From: Mangrovimicrobium sp033283265
GTDB taxonomy: Bacteria > Pseudomonadota > Gammaproteobacteria > Pseudomonadales > Halieaceae
Assembly (NCBI GenBank): GCA_033283265.1
Contig: JAWMQN010000002.1
Coordinates: 793,712 to 857,711, forward strand
Length of the DNA stretch: 64,000 bases
Direction: 5' to 3'
A model generated the notes under the pieces. That model had not been told where the DNA came from. It ran no database searches and saw only the letters and a list, made by a program, of their open reading frames with translations. The translations under genes were made by a program, and so were the position numbers. Shown here piece after piece: positions 35,684-44,867 of this stretch (within the stretch, counting starts at the first letter, position 1; the number at the start of each line of letters is the position of its first letter).

Positions 35684-36805
35684 TTATGCCCTCGCCGGGC
35701 GGTTGCGCTGCCGGCCGCGACGCTGCCGCCGACGTTGCAGGTAATGCGCGGCGCCGGTCAGGCTCAACCAGAACAGTCCGATCCCCGCCAGCAGCGCCAG
35801 CAGCCGGTAGGCCGCGGGCATGCCGTAGCCGGAGTGCAGCGGATAGAGCTGGTTGACAAGCTTGCGCGCCGGGCCGACCCGGTCCGAGCGCTCACTGACG
35901 ACAACATCGCCAGAGCGCCCCGTCACCTGGACCGACGTGCGCCCGTTGAGGTGCCACTCCCCGGGCAGGCGAAAGCGCACTTTCATCATTTGCTCGCCCC
36001 CCTCCGGCCAGATACGGATGTAGGTCGGCCAGCCGTCGGCAACCCGGGCCTGGGCGCGCAGGTAATCGGCGGCCACGCCGGTGTCACCCGGCGGAGCCGG
36101 CGCATCGCTCAGCGTCTGGCTGGCCACGGGCGGCAGCAGCGGCCGCACCAGCTTCTGCCACATCATCAGCGACCCGGTCAGCAGCAGCACAACCAGCACG
36201 GGGCTGGCCAGCGCCCCGCTGTGGCGGTGGTACTGCAGGAGCTGGGAGGGGCGAATCTGCCGCGGCAATACCCAGCGCCAGTGAAACCGGCGCCGCCCGG
36301 GCCACCACAGCACCAGGCCGCTGATACAGAGGAACATCGCCAGCAGCGCGCTGAGCAACAGCAGGCCCTCACCCCAGACCGAGGCGAAGAGATCGACGTG
36401 CAGTTCGCGGACGAACTCCAGCGCGCGCAGGAACCACAGGCGCCCCTGGTAGGGCTGCAGACTGCCCAGCGACAACAGTTCCAGGCCGTCCGGGTGACGC
36501 AAAGTCCAGTAGGGCTCCAGGGCGCTGGGCGCCTTAACGCTGAATGCGCCTTCCAGCCCCCGCGTGGTGGCGATGGTTTCCAGCTCGCGGGCGATCACTG
36601 TGGGGCCGTAGCCCGGGGGCAGCCGGGCGCCCGGCGTCACCACCAGCGCGACCAGTTCCTTCTGGTAGACCAGCAGGGTGCCGCTGAGGGCCGCCACCAG
36701 CAGCACCAGCAGCCCCGCCAGACCGGCCCACTGGTGCCAGCGCCAGAGCCCGGGCGGGCGCTGCCTGGCCGGGCGCGGCGCCCGGCTGTCGGCTCCTCGC
36801 TGCAC
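35684..36805 (-). CDS. PepSY-associated inner-membrane protein, partner of the TonB receptor
   Basis: 373 residues from GTG 36805, 23 bp after the receptor stop. Four TM helices: WAGLAGLLVLLVAALSGTLL near residues 25-45, a pair around residues 145-165 and 195-215, and LLALLAGIGLFWLSLTGAAH near the C-terminus. Conserved His residues (WHQW, ELHVDLF, YHRHSG, LHSGYG) could ligate haem. It belongs to the same broad family as the PepSY protein at 9.7-11.1 kb but is shorter and clearly diverged. Likely a ferric-siderophore reductase or assembly factor co-expressed with the Fur-regulated receptor. Confidence 0.85.
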   Translation of the reverse strand: MQRGADSRAPRPARQRPPGLWRWHQWAGLAGLLVLLVAALSGTLLVYQKELVALVVTPGARLPPGYGPTVIARELETIATTRGLEGAFSVKAPSALEPYWTLRHPDGLELLSLGSLQPYQGRLWFLRALEFVRELHVDLFASVWGEGLLLLSALLAMFLCISGLVLWWPGRRRFHWRWVLPRQIRPSQLLQYHRHSGALASPVLVVLLLTGSLMMWQKLVRPLLPPVASQTLSDAPAPPGDTGVAADYLRAQARVADGWPTYIRIWPEGGEQMMKVRFRLPGEWHLNGRTSVQVTGRSGDVVVSERSDRVGPARKLVNQLYPLHSGYGMPAAYRLLALLAGIGLFWLSLTGAAHYLQRRRQRRGRQRNRPARA

Positions 36806-36827
36806 GGTGTCAGTAACCCGGGCGAAC

Positions 36828-38933
36828 CTAGAAGCTGTACTGGTAGGCGAGGGAGAAGCTGCGGCCCATGCCCTTGAAGTTGCGCAGGTCGTTGGGACTG
36901 CTCTGGGAGTAATAGGTGTAGTAGTCGGTGTTGCCCAGGTTCTGCACCGACAGGCTCAACACGCCGCTGAAGATTGCCACATCGGCGCTGAGGTCGACGG
37001 TGGTGTAACCGTCGAACTCGTTGACCGTGGTGCCGCTGCGGTTCTTCACCGAGCGGTCCAGCAGGTAGTTGAGCTGCAGGCGGGTGTTGACCATATCGCC
37101 CCAGTTGCGGTCCCAGCTCAGGTTGAGGCGGTCGGGGGCGATGTTGGTACCACCGAGGTCCGAGTCCACCTTGCCGTCCGCGTTGGAATCGTAGCGCCCC
37201 TCGGACTCGGCGTAGCGCAGGCCCAGTTGGTCGCTGTCGCCGAGCGCCCAGCTGGCGCGCAACTCGAGGCCGTCGATCTCGGTCTTCTCGCGCATCACCG
37301 TATAGATGCCGTCGGCGCCGCGCTGCAGGCGCTGGCCGAAATCGGAATCCGAAACGTAGTAGCTGAGTTCGACGTCGAAGGTGCCATTGTCGAACTCGAC
37401 GCCGAATTCGCTGTTCTCGGTCAGGATCGGCGTCAGGTCGAGGAAGCTCTCGACACTCTGGCCCGGCTCGTTGATACCGCGCAGCACCCGCCCCACGTCG
37501 GGCATGGAGTAGGCCTCGGAGTAGTTGGCGAATACCCGCCAGGCGTCGGTGACCTGGTAGGTGCCGCCGAGGTTGTACAGCGTCTCGGAGAAGTCCGGTT
37601 CGCCGCCGCGGACGAACTGGCTGCCGTAGCTGTAGAGGGTGGTGAAGTCGTCCACTTTCAGCGTCGACTCCTCGTGACGCACCCCCGCCGTGACCGTCAG
37701 CTGCTCGATAGCGCTGAACTCCGCCTGCAGGAAGGGCGCGTAGTTGTCGTAGCGGGTCTCCGGCACCCAGGTGCGCCCGGTCTGGATCAGCGCCTGCCAG
37801 GTCTCGTCCTGCAGGGCGTCGAAGCCGTAGACCAGGGACAGCGGCAGGCCCGCGATCTCCCCTGTCGCCAGGGTCAGTTTCAGGCCCAGCTTTTCCGAGT
37901 TGTTCTGCGACTGGTCGATCAGGTCGGCGCCGTAGGCCGGGTCCTGGAAGGTCGCGATGGGAGTGATCTCGCCGCCGTAGGTCGCCTCGAAATCCTGGCG
38001 ATAGACCTGCAGGCGCAGGCGCTGGCCGAGGAACAGCTCGTTCTCGTAGCTGACACTCGCGGTAGTCACCTTGTTGCGGGCGCCCTCGCCAGGCAGGTTT
38101 GCCTTGATCGCGCCGCTGGGAATGTCCGCATCGACATCCCCGGGCAGCGAGCCCCAGCGGTGATTGCCCTCGATATCGTAGCGGTTGACCATCAGCTCGA
38201 GGCGCTGGTCGTCCCAGTTGTAGCCGGTCTTCAGGAACAGGTCGAGGGCCTCGGAATCCATGGTGTCGCCCTGGGTGTTATCCACCCCGATCAGCTCGCC
38301 GTCGGCGTCGTAGGCCATGCCGGTGCTGCGGAAGTCGACACTGGCCAGCAGGTCCGCGGCGCCGAAGCTGTTGGACAGGCTGTAGGCGACGCCGTAGTCG
38401 CCGCTCTCGCTGATGCTCTCGGTCTGGAAGCTGCTGTCGACCTTGACCGTCTGCTCCAGGCTCTCGCTGGGGCGTTTGGTGATCAGGTTGATGATGCCGC
38501 CCGCGGCACCCAGGCCGTGGATGGCGTTGGCGCCGTGCAGCACCTCGACCCGCTCGAGCATGCTCGGCGCGATGGTGTGGCCGTCGCGGCCGCCGTTGCG
38601 CAGGGGGTTCGACTGGGGCACACCGTCGATCAGGTAGAGGGGCTCGCGGCCGCGCAGGGTTTCACCCGCACTGGTCATCTTCTGCCGCGAGGGCGAGTAA
38701 CTCGGGATCAGGTTGCCCAGCACGGTGGAGATGTCGTTGTGGATCGCCAGCTGCCGTTGCAGCTCGGCCTCGTTGATCACCGTGACGGTGTTGGGCACCG
38801 TGCTCAGGGGCGTGGCCACCCGGTTGGCGGTGACAATGACTTCCTCGGTCAGTTCGTCGGCTGTGGCTGGCAGGGTGGCGAGCGCCAGGCCGCCGCAGAC
38901 CAGCAGCGCCGCGGGCAGTTTCTCGTGTTGCAT
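36828..38933 (-). CDS. TonB-dependent siderophore-type receptor
   Basis: 701 residues from ATG 38933 (AAGGA 8 nt upstream; a TTG 6 nt earlier is rejected). Signal peptide ending ATADE, a TonB box EEVIVTAN at 30-37, a plug with LYLIDGVPQSNPLRNGG and LERVEVLHGANAIHGLGAAGGIIN, then a beta barrel ending in AYQYSF with the terminal Phe needed for outer-membrane assembly. The downstream PepSY gene and an upstream Fur-like box point to ferric-siderophore import. The barrel region with EAYSMPDVGRVLRG is typical of this receptor class. The ligand is not determinable. Confidence 0.95.
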   Translation of the reverse strand: MQHEKLPAALLVCGGLALATLPATADELTEEVIVTANRVATPLSTVPNTVTVINEAELQRQLAIHNDISTVLGNLIPSYSPSRQKMTSAGETLRGREPLYLIDGVPQSNPLRNGGRDGHTIAPSMLERVEVLHGANAIHGLGAAGGIINLITKRPSESLEQTVKVDSSFQTESISESGDYGVAYSLSNSFGAADLLASVDFRSTGMAYDADGELIGVDNTQGDTMDSEALDLFLKTGYNWDDQRLELMVNRYDIEGNHRWGSLPGDVDADIPSGAIKANLPGEGARNKVTTASVSYENELFLGQRLRLQVYRQDFEATYGGEITPIATFQDPAYGADLIDQSQNNSEKLGLKLTLATGEIAGLPLSLVYGFDALQDETWQALIQTGRTWVPETRYDNYAPFLQAEFSAIEQLTVTAGVRHEESTLKVDDFTTLYSYGSQFVRGGEPDFSETLYNLGGTYQVTDAWRVFANYSEAYSMPDVGRVLRGINEPGQSVESFLDLTPILTENSEFGVEFDNGTFDVELSYYVSDSDFGQRLQRGADGIYTVMREKTEIDGLELRASWALGDSDQLGLRYAESEGRYDSNADGKVDSDLGGTNIAPDRLNLSWDRNWGDMVNTRLQLNYLLDRSVKNRSGTTVNEFDGYTTVDLSADVAIFSGVLSLSVQNLGNTDYYTYYSQSSPNDLRNFKGMGRSFSLAYQYSF

Positions 38934-38985
38934 TGGCAATCCTTGGGGAACAGGTTGGACGATGGGGAAAGCCCAACATGCTAAT

Positions 38986-39004
38986 GTTAACGAGAAACAT
39001 TATC
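38986..39004 (-). promoter_or_regulatory. Fur-box-like operator upstream of the receptor gene
   Basis: On the minus strand GATAATGTTTCTCGTTAAC matches 14 of 19 positions of the classic Fur box (GATAATGATAATCATTATC) by eye. It is centred about 60 bp before the receptor start in the 75-bp gap after the MFS gene, so it could give iron-repressed expression of the receptor and its PepSY partner. Confidence 0.6.
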
Positions 39005-39008
39005 AATA

Positions 39009-40262
39009 CTATTTAGAAGCAGTGGCCTCCAGCTCCGCGGCGTCGGGCGTGGCGCCGAGGCTGAACAGCGCCACCGCACTGAGCGCCATCAACACCATGG
39101 TGAGGTAGAGGAAGGAGGCGTAGCCGCCATAGATGTCGTAGGCGGCGCCGGCGCCCAGCGGGCCGAAGGCAACCCCCAGCGAGAGCGCCATGACCATGGC
39201 GCCGTAGAGGGCGCCGAAGTTCTTCAGGCCGAAGTACTTGGCCGCCAGGTAGGCGATGACGTCCACTTCCGAGCCCAGGGTGAGGCCGAAGATCGCCGCG
39301 GCCAGCATCTGGCTGAGCGGGTTGGCGCCGTCGAACAGCAGCAGCAGGCAGGCGATGATCGGGATGACGAAGGCGACCCCGCCGACCACGTGGCCGGGCA
39401 GGTGGTCGAGCAGGAAGCCCGTGCCGAGGCGGCCGATGATGGAGAAGATGCCGACCAGCGAGGCGACCCCGGCGGCGGCCAGCGGCTCCGCCCCGGCATC
39501 CTTCAGTATCGGTACAAAGTGCACCACGATGCCGATGGCGGTGAAGGAGAAGAAACCGCCGGCCATGACCAGCTTGTACAGTGCGGTGGAGCGCAGGCCC
39601 TGGGACAGGCTGACCCCGCTCAGCTGCTTCACCGTGTGGGTGACCGAGGCCTGCGGGTTGCCCAGCCGGTCGTTGGCGCCGCGGAAACTCAGCAGCAGCA
39701 CCGGGAACACGATCACGATCCACACCGCCGCCATGATCCTGAAGGCCATGCGCCAGCCGCTGTAGTCGATCAGTGCCGTTGCCAGCAGCGGGAAGATGGT
39801 CGCGCTGAGGGAAGCCCCGGAGAGGGTGATGGCCAGCGCCAGTCCGCGGGAGGCCTCGAAGCGGCTGGTGACGGCGCTGGTCCAGACCGTCGCCTGCACG
39901 AACAGGGTGGACACCGCCAGCAGGCCCCACAGCAGCACCCAGTTGAGATCGCTGCCGGTAGCCGTGCCGAGCAGGGCCACGCAGCCAGACATCATCAGGG
40001 CGCCGAACAGGCCGACCCGGCGCGGGCCGATGCGATCCACCAGCATGCCGATGGGAATACAGAATATCGCGCTGAAGAAGGCGGCGATGGTGATACCCGA
40101 CGACACCTGCGCCCGCGACCAGCCGAACTCACTGGAAATCGGCTCGATGAACGGCCCCATGGCATAGACGTACATGACTGCCGTGGCATAGCCCAGCGCC
40201 GCGGCGATCGGCAGCGCCCAGTAGCTGCGCCACTCCGACATGGCCCCCGTGGATAACACCAT
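39009..40262 (-). CDS. MFS transporter, monocarboxylate/oxalate-formate-like
   Basis: 417 residues, twelve TM helices. Helix 1-2 reads ATAVMYVYAMGPFIEPISSEFGWSR (in part), and the 2-3 loop signature is GMLVDRIGPRRVGLFG, as in the monocarboxylate and oxalate/formate branch of MFS. These carry small organic acids, some coupled to protons. ATG 40262 is used; ATG 40241 is an equal alternative with GGGGG before it. It precedes the receptor gene on the same strand, but the Fur-like site between them suggests separate regulation. Confidence 0.87.
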   Translation of the reverse strand: MVLSTGAMSEWRSYWALPIAAALGYATAVMYVYAMGPFIEPISSEFGWSRAQVSSGITIAAFFSAIFCIPIGMLVDRIGPRRVGLFGALMMSGCVALLGTATGSDLNWVLLWGLLAVSTLFVQATVWTSAVTSRFEASRGLALAITLSGASLSATIFPLLATALIDYSGWRMAFRIMAAVWIVIVFPVLLLSFRGANDRLGNPQASVTHTVKQLSGVSLSQGLRSTALYKLVMAGGFFSFTAIGIVVHFVPILKDAGAEPLAAAGVASLVGIFSIIGRLGTGFLLDHLPGHVVGGVAFVIPIIACLLLLFDGANPLSQMLAAAIFGLTLGSEVDVIAYLAAKYFGLKNFGALYGAMVMALSLGVAFGPLGAGAAYDIYGGYASFLYLTMVLMALSAVALFSLGATPDAAELEATASK

Positions 40263-40492
40263 CTGCCTGTTTCTCCCCTCATGGCGCCGCGCCCGGCGCT
40301 CGTTTTCTGGCTGATTTCGCGACCGCCATTATTCCGGAGAATCAATGGCTTGCATACCGGCCGCGGCCAGCAGGCAGATTTCGCCAGCGGATTCGGCCGG
40401 ATTGGCAATTGCCCGCCGGGGCGGGGGCCGCCAAGCTGCTGGCGGCGGCAGCGATCCGCCTTCCAATAACAGCAACAGCGGGAAATGCGCAC

Positions 40493-41017
40493 ATGGCTCA
40501 AGCGATCTTCAGCAAGACACGACTGCTTTTCGGCATCTACCTCCTGGGCCTGATCGTGGCGCTGGAGCTGGTATTGCACCACTTCCACCTGCCCACCTGG
40601 CCGGTGTTCCTGGTCATGATTTTCTTCTTCGAGGCGCACATGAACCGCCAGCGGGCACCCCACCTGCTGGTGGGTGGCCTGGTCGGCATCGCCTGCTTCG
40701 TCGCCACCGTGCACTTCGTCGAGCTCGCCGGCCCGGCACTGGGACTGTGGCCGGCCAAACTGCTCTTCGTCTGCCTGGTGGTCTACGCCATCGTCGCCCT
40801 TGGCGAGGCCCTGCCCCTGGCCTTCAACAACTACGCCTTCATGTTCTTCCTGGTCAGCGGGCTGGCCGCCCGCGATGCCACCACGGCGCCGGCCCCGCTC
40901 ACCTGGATGGGCCTGGTGGTCGCCGGCGGCGCCGCCGTGATCCTCGGCGTGCTGGTGATCGGCAAACTGGTGGCGCGCACGGCGGCCGCTCCCGCGGCGG
41001 GTGGTCCCGCGGACTGA
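40493..41017 (+). CDS. small multi-pass membrane protein
   Basis: 174 residues from ATG 40493, GGGAAA upstream. Five or six TM segments cover nearly the whole length (LLFGIYLLGLIVALELVLHH, WPVFLVMIFFF, LLVGGLVGIACFVATVHFVE, LLFVCLVVYAIVALGEALPL, FMFFLVSGLAA, LVVAGGAAVILGVLVIGKLV). The general look is like DUF1097-type proteins, but I see no decisive motif. It stands alone between the MFS gene (divergent) and pepF. Function unknown. Confidence 0.7.
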   Translation: MAQAIFSKTRLLFGIYLLGLIVALELVLHHFHLPTWPVFLVMIFFFEAHMNRQRAPHLLVGGLVGIACFVATVHFVELAGPALGLWPAKLLFVCLVVYAIVALGEALPLAFNNYAFMFFLVSGLAARDATTAPAPLTWMGLVVAGGAAVILGVLVIGKLVARTAAAPAAGGPAD

Positions 41018-41128
41018 GCCCCACTTTCGCTTGATGTATCCCCGGCTTCGTTCGTTAATACCCGTATAAGAGAACCGGGGCCGGTGCGCCCTGCCCCGGC
41101 GGACGTTCATCGACCCGGGAGACATTTC

Positions 41129-43006
41129 ATGCCATTGGCCCCTCTTCTGCAGCGCCTGCTGCTCACCGCCGGCCTGCTGACTTTCACGCTCAGCGCCGCA
41201 GCCCAGCCCCGCGAGCGCAGTGAGGTGCCCGATGAGTACAAGTGGGACCTCAGCTCCATGTACGCCTCCAGTGCGGCCTGGGAAGCAGACGTCGCCCGCC
41301 TGCAGAAGGAACTGCCCGGCATGCAGAAGCACCGCGGGCACCTGGGCGACAGCGGCAGCGCTCTGCTGGGCGCCATTCGGGAATACGAAAGCCTCTCGCT
41401 GCTGGCGGAAAGGATCTATGTCTACGCCGGCCTGAAATCCCGTGAGGACATGCGCGATGGCGAAAATGGCGCCCGCTTCTCCCGCGCCCAGTCCCTGCTG
41501 GCAGATTTCAGCACTGCTACCGCCTTCATCACCCCCGAACTGGTAGCGATCCCCGGGGCCCAACTGGAGCAGATGATCGCCGACACCCCCGGACTGCAGC
41601 CCTACCGCCACGCCCTCGACGAGCAGGTGCGCATGCGTCCCTATACCCTGTCCGAGGGCGAGGAGAAGCTACTGGCCATGGCCGAGGAACCGCTGGGCAA
41701 ATTCAACAGCGTGTTCAGTGCACTGGACAATGCCGACCTCACCTTTGGCGAGGTGACCAACGCCGAGGGCAGCAGCGTCGAGTTGACCAAGGGCATGTAC
41801 GGCGCGGCCCTGCAGAGCCCCGACCGCAGCTACCGGGAAGCCGCCTGGAAGGCCCTGTTCCAGGTCTACGAGGCCCACGGCAACAGCCTCGCGGCCAACT
41901 ACGAGGGCCATGTCAAAGGGCGCATCTTCGCCGCCCGGGCGCGCGGCTTCGACTCCGCCCTGCAGGCCGCCACCTACAGCAACGGCATTCCGGAAGAGGT
42001 CTACTACAACGTGGTCAAGGTCGCCCGGGAGGGCGCGCCGGAATTGCAGCGCTACCTCGAGTTGCGCCGCAAGGCCCTCGGCCTGGAAGAGCTCCAGGTC
42101 TGGGACATGTACGCGCCGACAGTGGAATCGGCCACGGAGTTATACGACTTCGAGGAGGCCAAGAAGATCGTCGCCGAGGGGCTCGCGCCGCTGGGTGAAG
42201 ACTACCTGGCCCTCTACTGGAAGGGCTTCGACGAGGGCTGGGTGGACGCTTTCGAGAACGTCGGCAAGCGCGGCGGCGCCTACTCCTGGGGCATGTTCGA
42301 CTCCAAGCCCTACCTGTCGATGAACTACCACGGCACCCTGGGCGATGTCTCCACCCTGGCCCACGAGTACGGCCACTCGCTGCATTCCTACATGTCGCGC
42401 GCGGCCCAGCCCTACACCTACGCCAGCTATCGCATCTTCATCGCCGAGATCGCCTCGATGACCAACGAGGCCATCCTGTTCCAGAGTTTGCTCGCCAGGG
42501 CCGACACCCCCGCCCGGCGCGCCTACCTGCTGCAGACCTACCTCGACGACGCCCGCGGCAGCTTCTTCCGCCAGGCCTCCTTCGCCGACTTCGAGATGCA
42601 GGCCCACGCCATGGCCGAGCGCGGCGAGGCGCTGACCAAGGATGCCCTCAACAGGCTCTACGCGGAGGTGTTCGCCGCCTACTACGGTGACGCGGTCAAC
42701 GCGGATCCGCTGAACGCCAGTGAGTGGAGCCGCATCCCCCACTTCCTGCGCACCGACAACTTCTATGTCTACCAGTACGCAACCTCCTTCGTCGCCGCCA
42801 ACGCCCTGGCGACGGCCATCCTCGAGGAGGGCGAACCGGCCCGCGAGCGCTTCCTCGCCATGCTGCGCTCGGGCAGCAACGACTACCCGATCGAACTGCT
42901 GAAGAAAGCCGGCATCGACATGACCTCCCCGGCGCCCATGCACGCGGCGCTCAAGGTTTACGCCGACCTGATCGACCAGTACGAGGCCGCCCTGGGCGAA
43001 ATCTGA
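41129..43006 (+). CDS. pepF: oligoendopeptidase F (M3 peptidase), exported form
   Basis: 625 residues from ATG 41129 with GGGAGA about 7 nt upstream. Residues 1-24 form a signal peptide (LLQRLLLTAGLLTFTLSAAAQ), unlike the cytoplasmic PepF of Gram-positives, so it works in the periplasm. The helical M3 fold carries the zinc site His412-Glu413-x-x-His416 (HEYGHS) and Glu440 (IAEIASMTNE). The YLSMNYHGTLGDVSTLAHE stretch is the substrate-binding strand leading into it. M3 enzymes cleave peptides of about 6-20 residues. A GC hairpin follows the stop. Confidence 0.95.
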   Translation: MPLAPLLQRLLLTAGLLTFTLSAAAQPRERSEVPDEYKWDLSSMYASSAAWEADVARLQKELPGMQKHRGHLGDSGSALLGAIREYESLSLLAERIYVYAGLKSREDMRDGENGARFSRAQSLLADFSTATAFITPELVAIPGAQLEQMIADTPGLQPYRHALDEQVRMRPYTLSEGEEKLLAMAEEPLGKFNSVFSALDNADLTFGEVTNAEGSSVELTKGMYGAALQSPDRSYREAAWKALFQVYEAHGNSLAANYEGHVKGRIFAARARGFDSALQAATYSNGIPEEVYYNVVKVAREGAPELQRYLELRRKALGLEELQVWDMYAPTVESATELYDFEEAKKIVAEGLAPLGEDYLALYWKGFDEGWVDAFENVGKRGGAYSWGMFDSKPYLSMNYHGTLGDVSTLAHEYGHSLHSYMSRAAQPYTYASYRIFIAEIASMTNEAILFQSLLARADTPARRAYLLQTYLDDARGSFFRQASFADFEMQAHAMAERGEALTKDALNRLYAEVFAAYYGDAVNADPLNASEWSRIPHFLRTDNFYVYQYATSFVAANALATAILEEGEPARERFLAMLRSGSNDYPIELLKKAGIDMTSPAPMHAALKVYADLIDQYEAALGEI

Positions 43007-43014
43007 ACCCTGCC

Positions 43015-43036
43015 CCCGGGCGCACCAGCGCCCGGG
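43015..43036 (+). terminator. GC hairpin after pepF, possible terminator
   Basis: CCCGGGCGC and its complement form a 9-bp stem around ACCA, 9 bp after the stop. No T run follows, so intrinsic termination is uncertain; it could protect the mRNA end or assist Rho-dependent ending. Confidence 0.4.
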
Positions 43037-43161
43037 ACCTCCCCGCCCCCATCCCGGCCGAGCTTTCATCCCCGCGGCCATATGCGGTACGCTGAGAACC
43101 AATGGAAACGCGGCCGGTCGAAGCGCGGGCTTTACCAGGGACTACAAGGGGCAGGCAAGCA

Positions 43162-44832
43162 ATGGCAACAGCTCGGCTGGGCTTTCTGGTGTTGGCGATT
43201 ATCGCCGCGCTGGCAAGGGCGGAGACACCTCCGGCGGTGGAAATCGGCGACCTGGCGGCCCTGACAGCCGATCCGAACAACCCCCGGGCCACCAGCCAGC
43301 GCCCCGCCCGCGCGCCGAGCATCGAGCTCGACAAACCGGTTATCAGCACCCCCGACACCCCCCCGGCGACGACTGCCACAGCGGCAGACCCGAACGAGGC
43401 AGGCCCCACCGCCAGCGAGGCCCCGGCCCTGGCACCGCAAGTGGTACTCGACGAACCGGTGATCGAAGAAGCGGCGGCCGATGCCGCGCCAGCCGATGCC
43501 GCGCCAGCCGATGCCGCGCCAGCCGATGCGCCGGCGGCCGCCGAGCCGGCGCCCGAACCGGCCGTAGCCGAGGAAACGGACACGCCTGTAGTCGCGGCGG
43601 CGGTCGCGAGCGCGGCACCGGACCCGCAGGAAGCCCTCCCCCCGGAACCCCCGGAACCCCCGGAACCAGGCCCGGAGCCGGTCAGCCTGCCGCTGAGCAC
43701 CTCCCTGCTCATACTTGGAACAGAGGTGCAGCAGGGCACCGCCACCCGGCTCTCCTGGTCGCCCAGCCAGACTCTCGAGGGTATCGCCACACCGACGCCG
43801 GTGCTCATCGTCAACGGCGCTGAAGCGGGGCCGACCCTGTGCCTGACGGCGGCAATCCACGGCGACGAGCTGAACGGCATCGAGACCGTGCGGCGGGTGC
43901 TCTACAACCTGGACCCGGAATCCCTCCGGGGCGCCGTGATCGGCGTGCCCATCGTCAACCTGCAGGGCTTCCACCGCAGCTCGCGCTATCTCGCCGACCG
44001 CCGCGACCTCAACCGCTATTTTCCCGGCCACCCCAACGGCAGCTCCGCCTCGCGCATCGCCTACTCCTTTTTCGAGGAGGTGATCCGCCACTGCGACGCC
44101 CTGGTCGACCTGCACACCGGCTCCTTCCACCGCACCAACATGCCGCAGCTGCGCGGCGACCTGCGCAACCCCGCGGTCAGGGCGCTCACCGAGGCCTTCG
44201 GCAACACCGTCGTGCTGCAGTCCCGCGGCGCCTCCGGCACCCTGCGGCGGGCGGCGATCCGCGCCGGCATCCCGGCGGTAACGCTCGAAGCCGGTGAATC
44301 CATGCGCCTGCAGCAGCGCGCGGTCGAGCACGGCGTCAATGGCATCACCACCCTGATGAACAAGATGGGCATGATCGAGCGCTTCAAGCTCTGGGGCGAT
44401 CCCGAGCCCGTCTACCACCGCTCCCTCTGGGTGCGGGCGGAACAGGGCGGCATCCTGTTTGGCGAAGCGCGGCTCGGCGACACGGTGCGCGAGGGCAAGG
44501 TGCTCGGCAAGGTGACCGACCCGATCACCAACATCAGCTCGGAGATCCTCGCCCCGCGCGATGGCCGGGTGATCGGCATGGCCCTGAACCAGGTCGTCCT
44601 GCCCGGCTACGCCGCCTTCCACCTGGCCTTCGCCACGCCCAAGTCGGAGGTGGAGCAGGAGCAGCTGGACTTTATCGAGGTGAGTGCGCGACGGCTGGGG
44701 GGGCCCGCCGACGAGACACCGACAGGCGCCAGCGGGGCCGAAGACGACGCGCCCCCGGAGGAAGATCCGGACGCGCCGGACAACGAGGTCGACAGTTCGG
44801 AACTGCCGGACACCGACGACTTCGACGAGTAA
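43162..44832 (+). CDS. exported AspA/AstE-like zinc hydrolase with repeat linker
   Basis: 556 residues from ATG 43162 (an ATG at 43102 would bury the signal peptide). Order: signal peptide (residues 1-21), a low-complexity Ala/Pro/Glu region to about residue 180 with a 5-residue repeat at 106-123, the succinylglutamate desuccinylase/aspartoacylase domain, and a very acidic tail (about 30 residues). Zinc ligands are His233 and Glu236 (HGDELNG) and His318 (DLHTG); RDLNRYFPG is the substrate-binding Arg motif. The enzymes deacylate N-acyl amino acids or trim peptides; a periplasmic version with long linkers may act on cell-wall peptides or acyl-amino acids. Substrate unproven. Confidence 0.85.
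   Translation: MATARLGFLVLAIIAALARAETPPAVEIGDLAALTADPNNPRATSQRPARAPSIELDKPVISTPDTPPATTATAADPNEAGPTASEAPALAPQVVLDEPVIEEAAADAAPADAAPADAAPADAPAAAEPAPEPAVAEETDTPVVAAAVASAAPDPQEALPPEPPEPPEPGPEPVSLPLSTSLLILGTEVQQGTATRLSWSPSQTLEGIATPTPVLIVNGAEAGPTLCLTAAIHGDELNGIETVRRVLYNLDPESLRGAVIGVPIVNLQGFHRSSRYLADRRDLNRYFPGHPNGSSASRIAYSFFEEVIRHCDALVDLHTGSFHRTNMPQLRGDLRNPAVRALTEAFGNTVVLQSRGASGTLRRAAIRAGIPAVTLEAGESMRLQQRAVEHGVNGITTLMNKMGMIERFKLWGDPEPVYHRSLWVRAEQGGILFGEARLGDTVREGKVLGKVTDPITNISSEILAPRDGRVIGMALNQVVLPGYAAFHLAFATPKSEVEQEQLDFIEVSARRLGGPADETPTGASGAEDDAPPEEDPDAPDNEVDSSELPDTDDFDE
43477..43530 (+). repeat. 15-bp tandem repeat, 3.6 copies, coding
   Basis: GCCGATGCCGCGCCA is repeated exactly at 43477, 43492 and 43507, with a partial fourth copy. 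It encodes Ala-Asp-Ala-Ala-Pro units in the linker of the AspA-like protein. The identical copies make length variation by slippage likely. Confidence 0.9.
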
Positions 44833-44841
44833 GCGCTAACT

Positions 44842-44865
44842 CGCGGCCGCGACGCCCCGGCCGCG
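44842..44865. terminator. GC-rich hairpin between convergent genes
   Basis: CGCGGCCG and CGGCCGCG pair around an 8-nt loop in the 35-bp gap between the AspA-like and dienelactone hydrolase stops. No T run on either strand; a shared end structure is possible but unproven. Confidence 0.35.
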
Positions 44866-44867
44866 GC

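Noticed and set aside
38933..38939. TTG start 6 nt upstream for the siderophore receptor
   Set aside because: The ATG at 38933 has better spacing to AAGGA and begins the signal peptide correctly.
43477..43530. Tandem repeats as a CRISPR array
   Set aside because: Units are 15 bp with no spacers and lie in frame in a coding linker.
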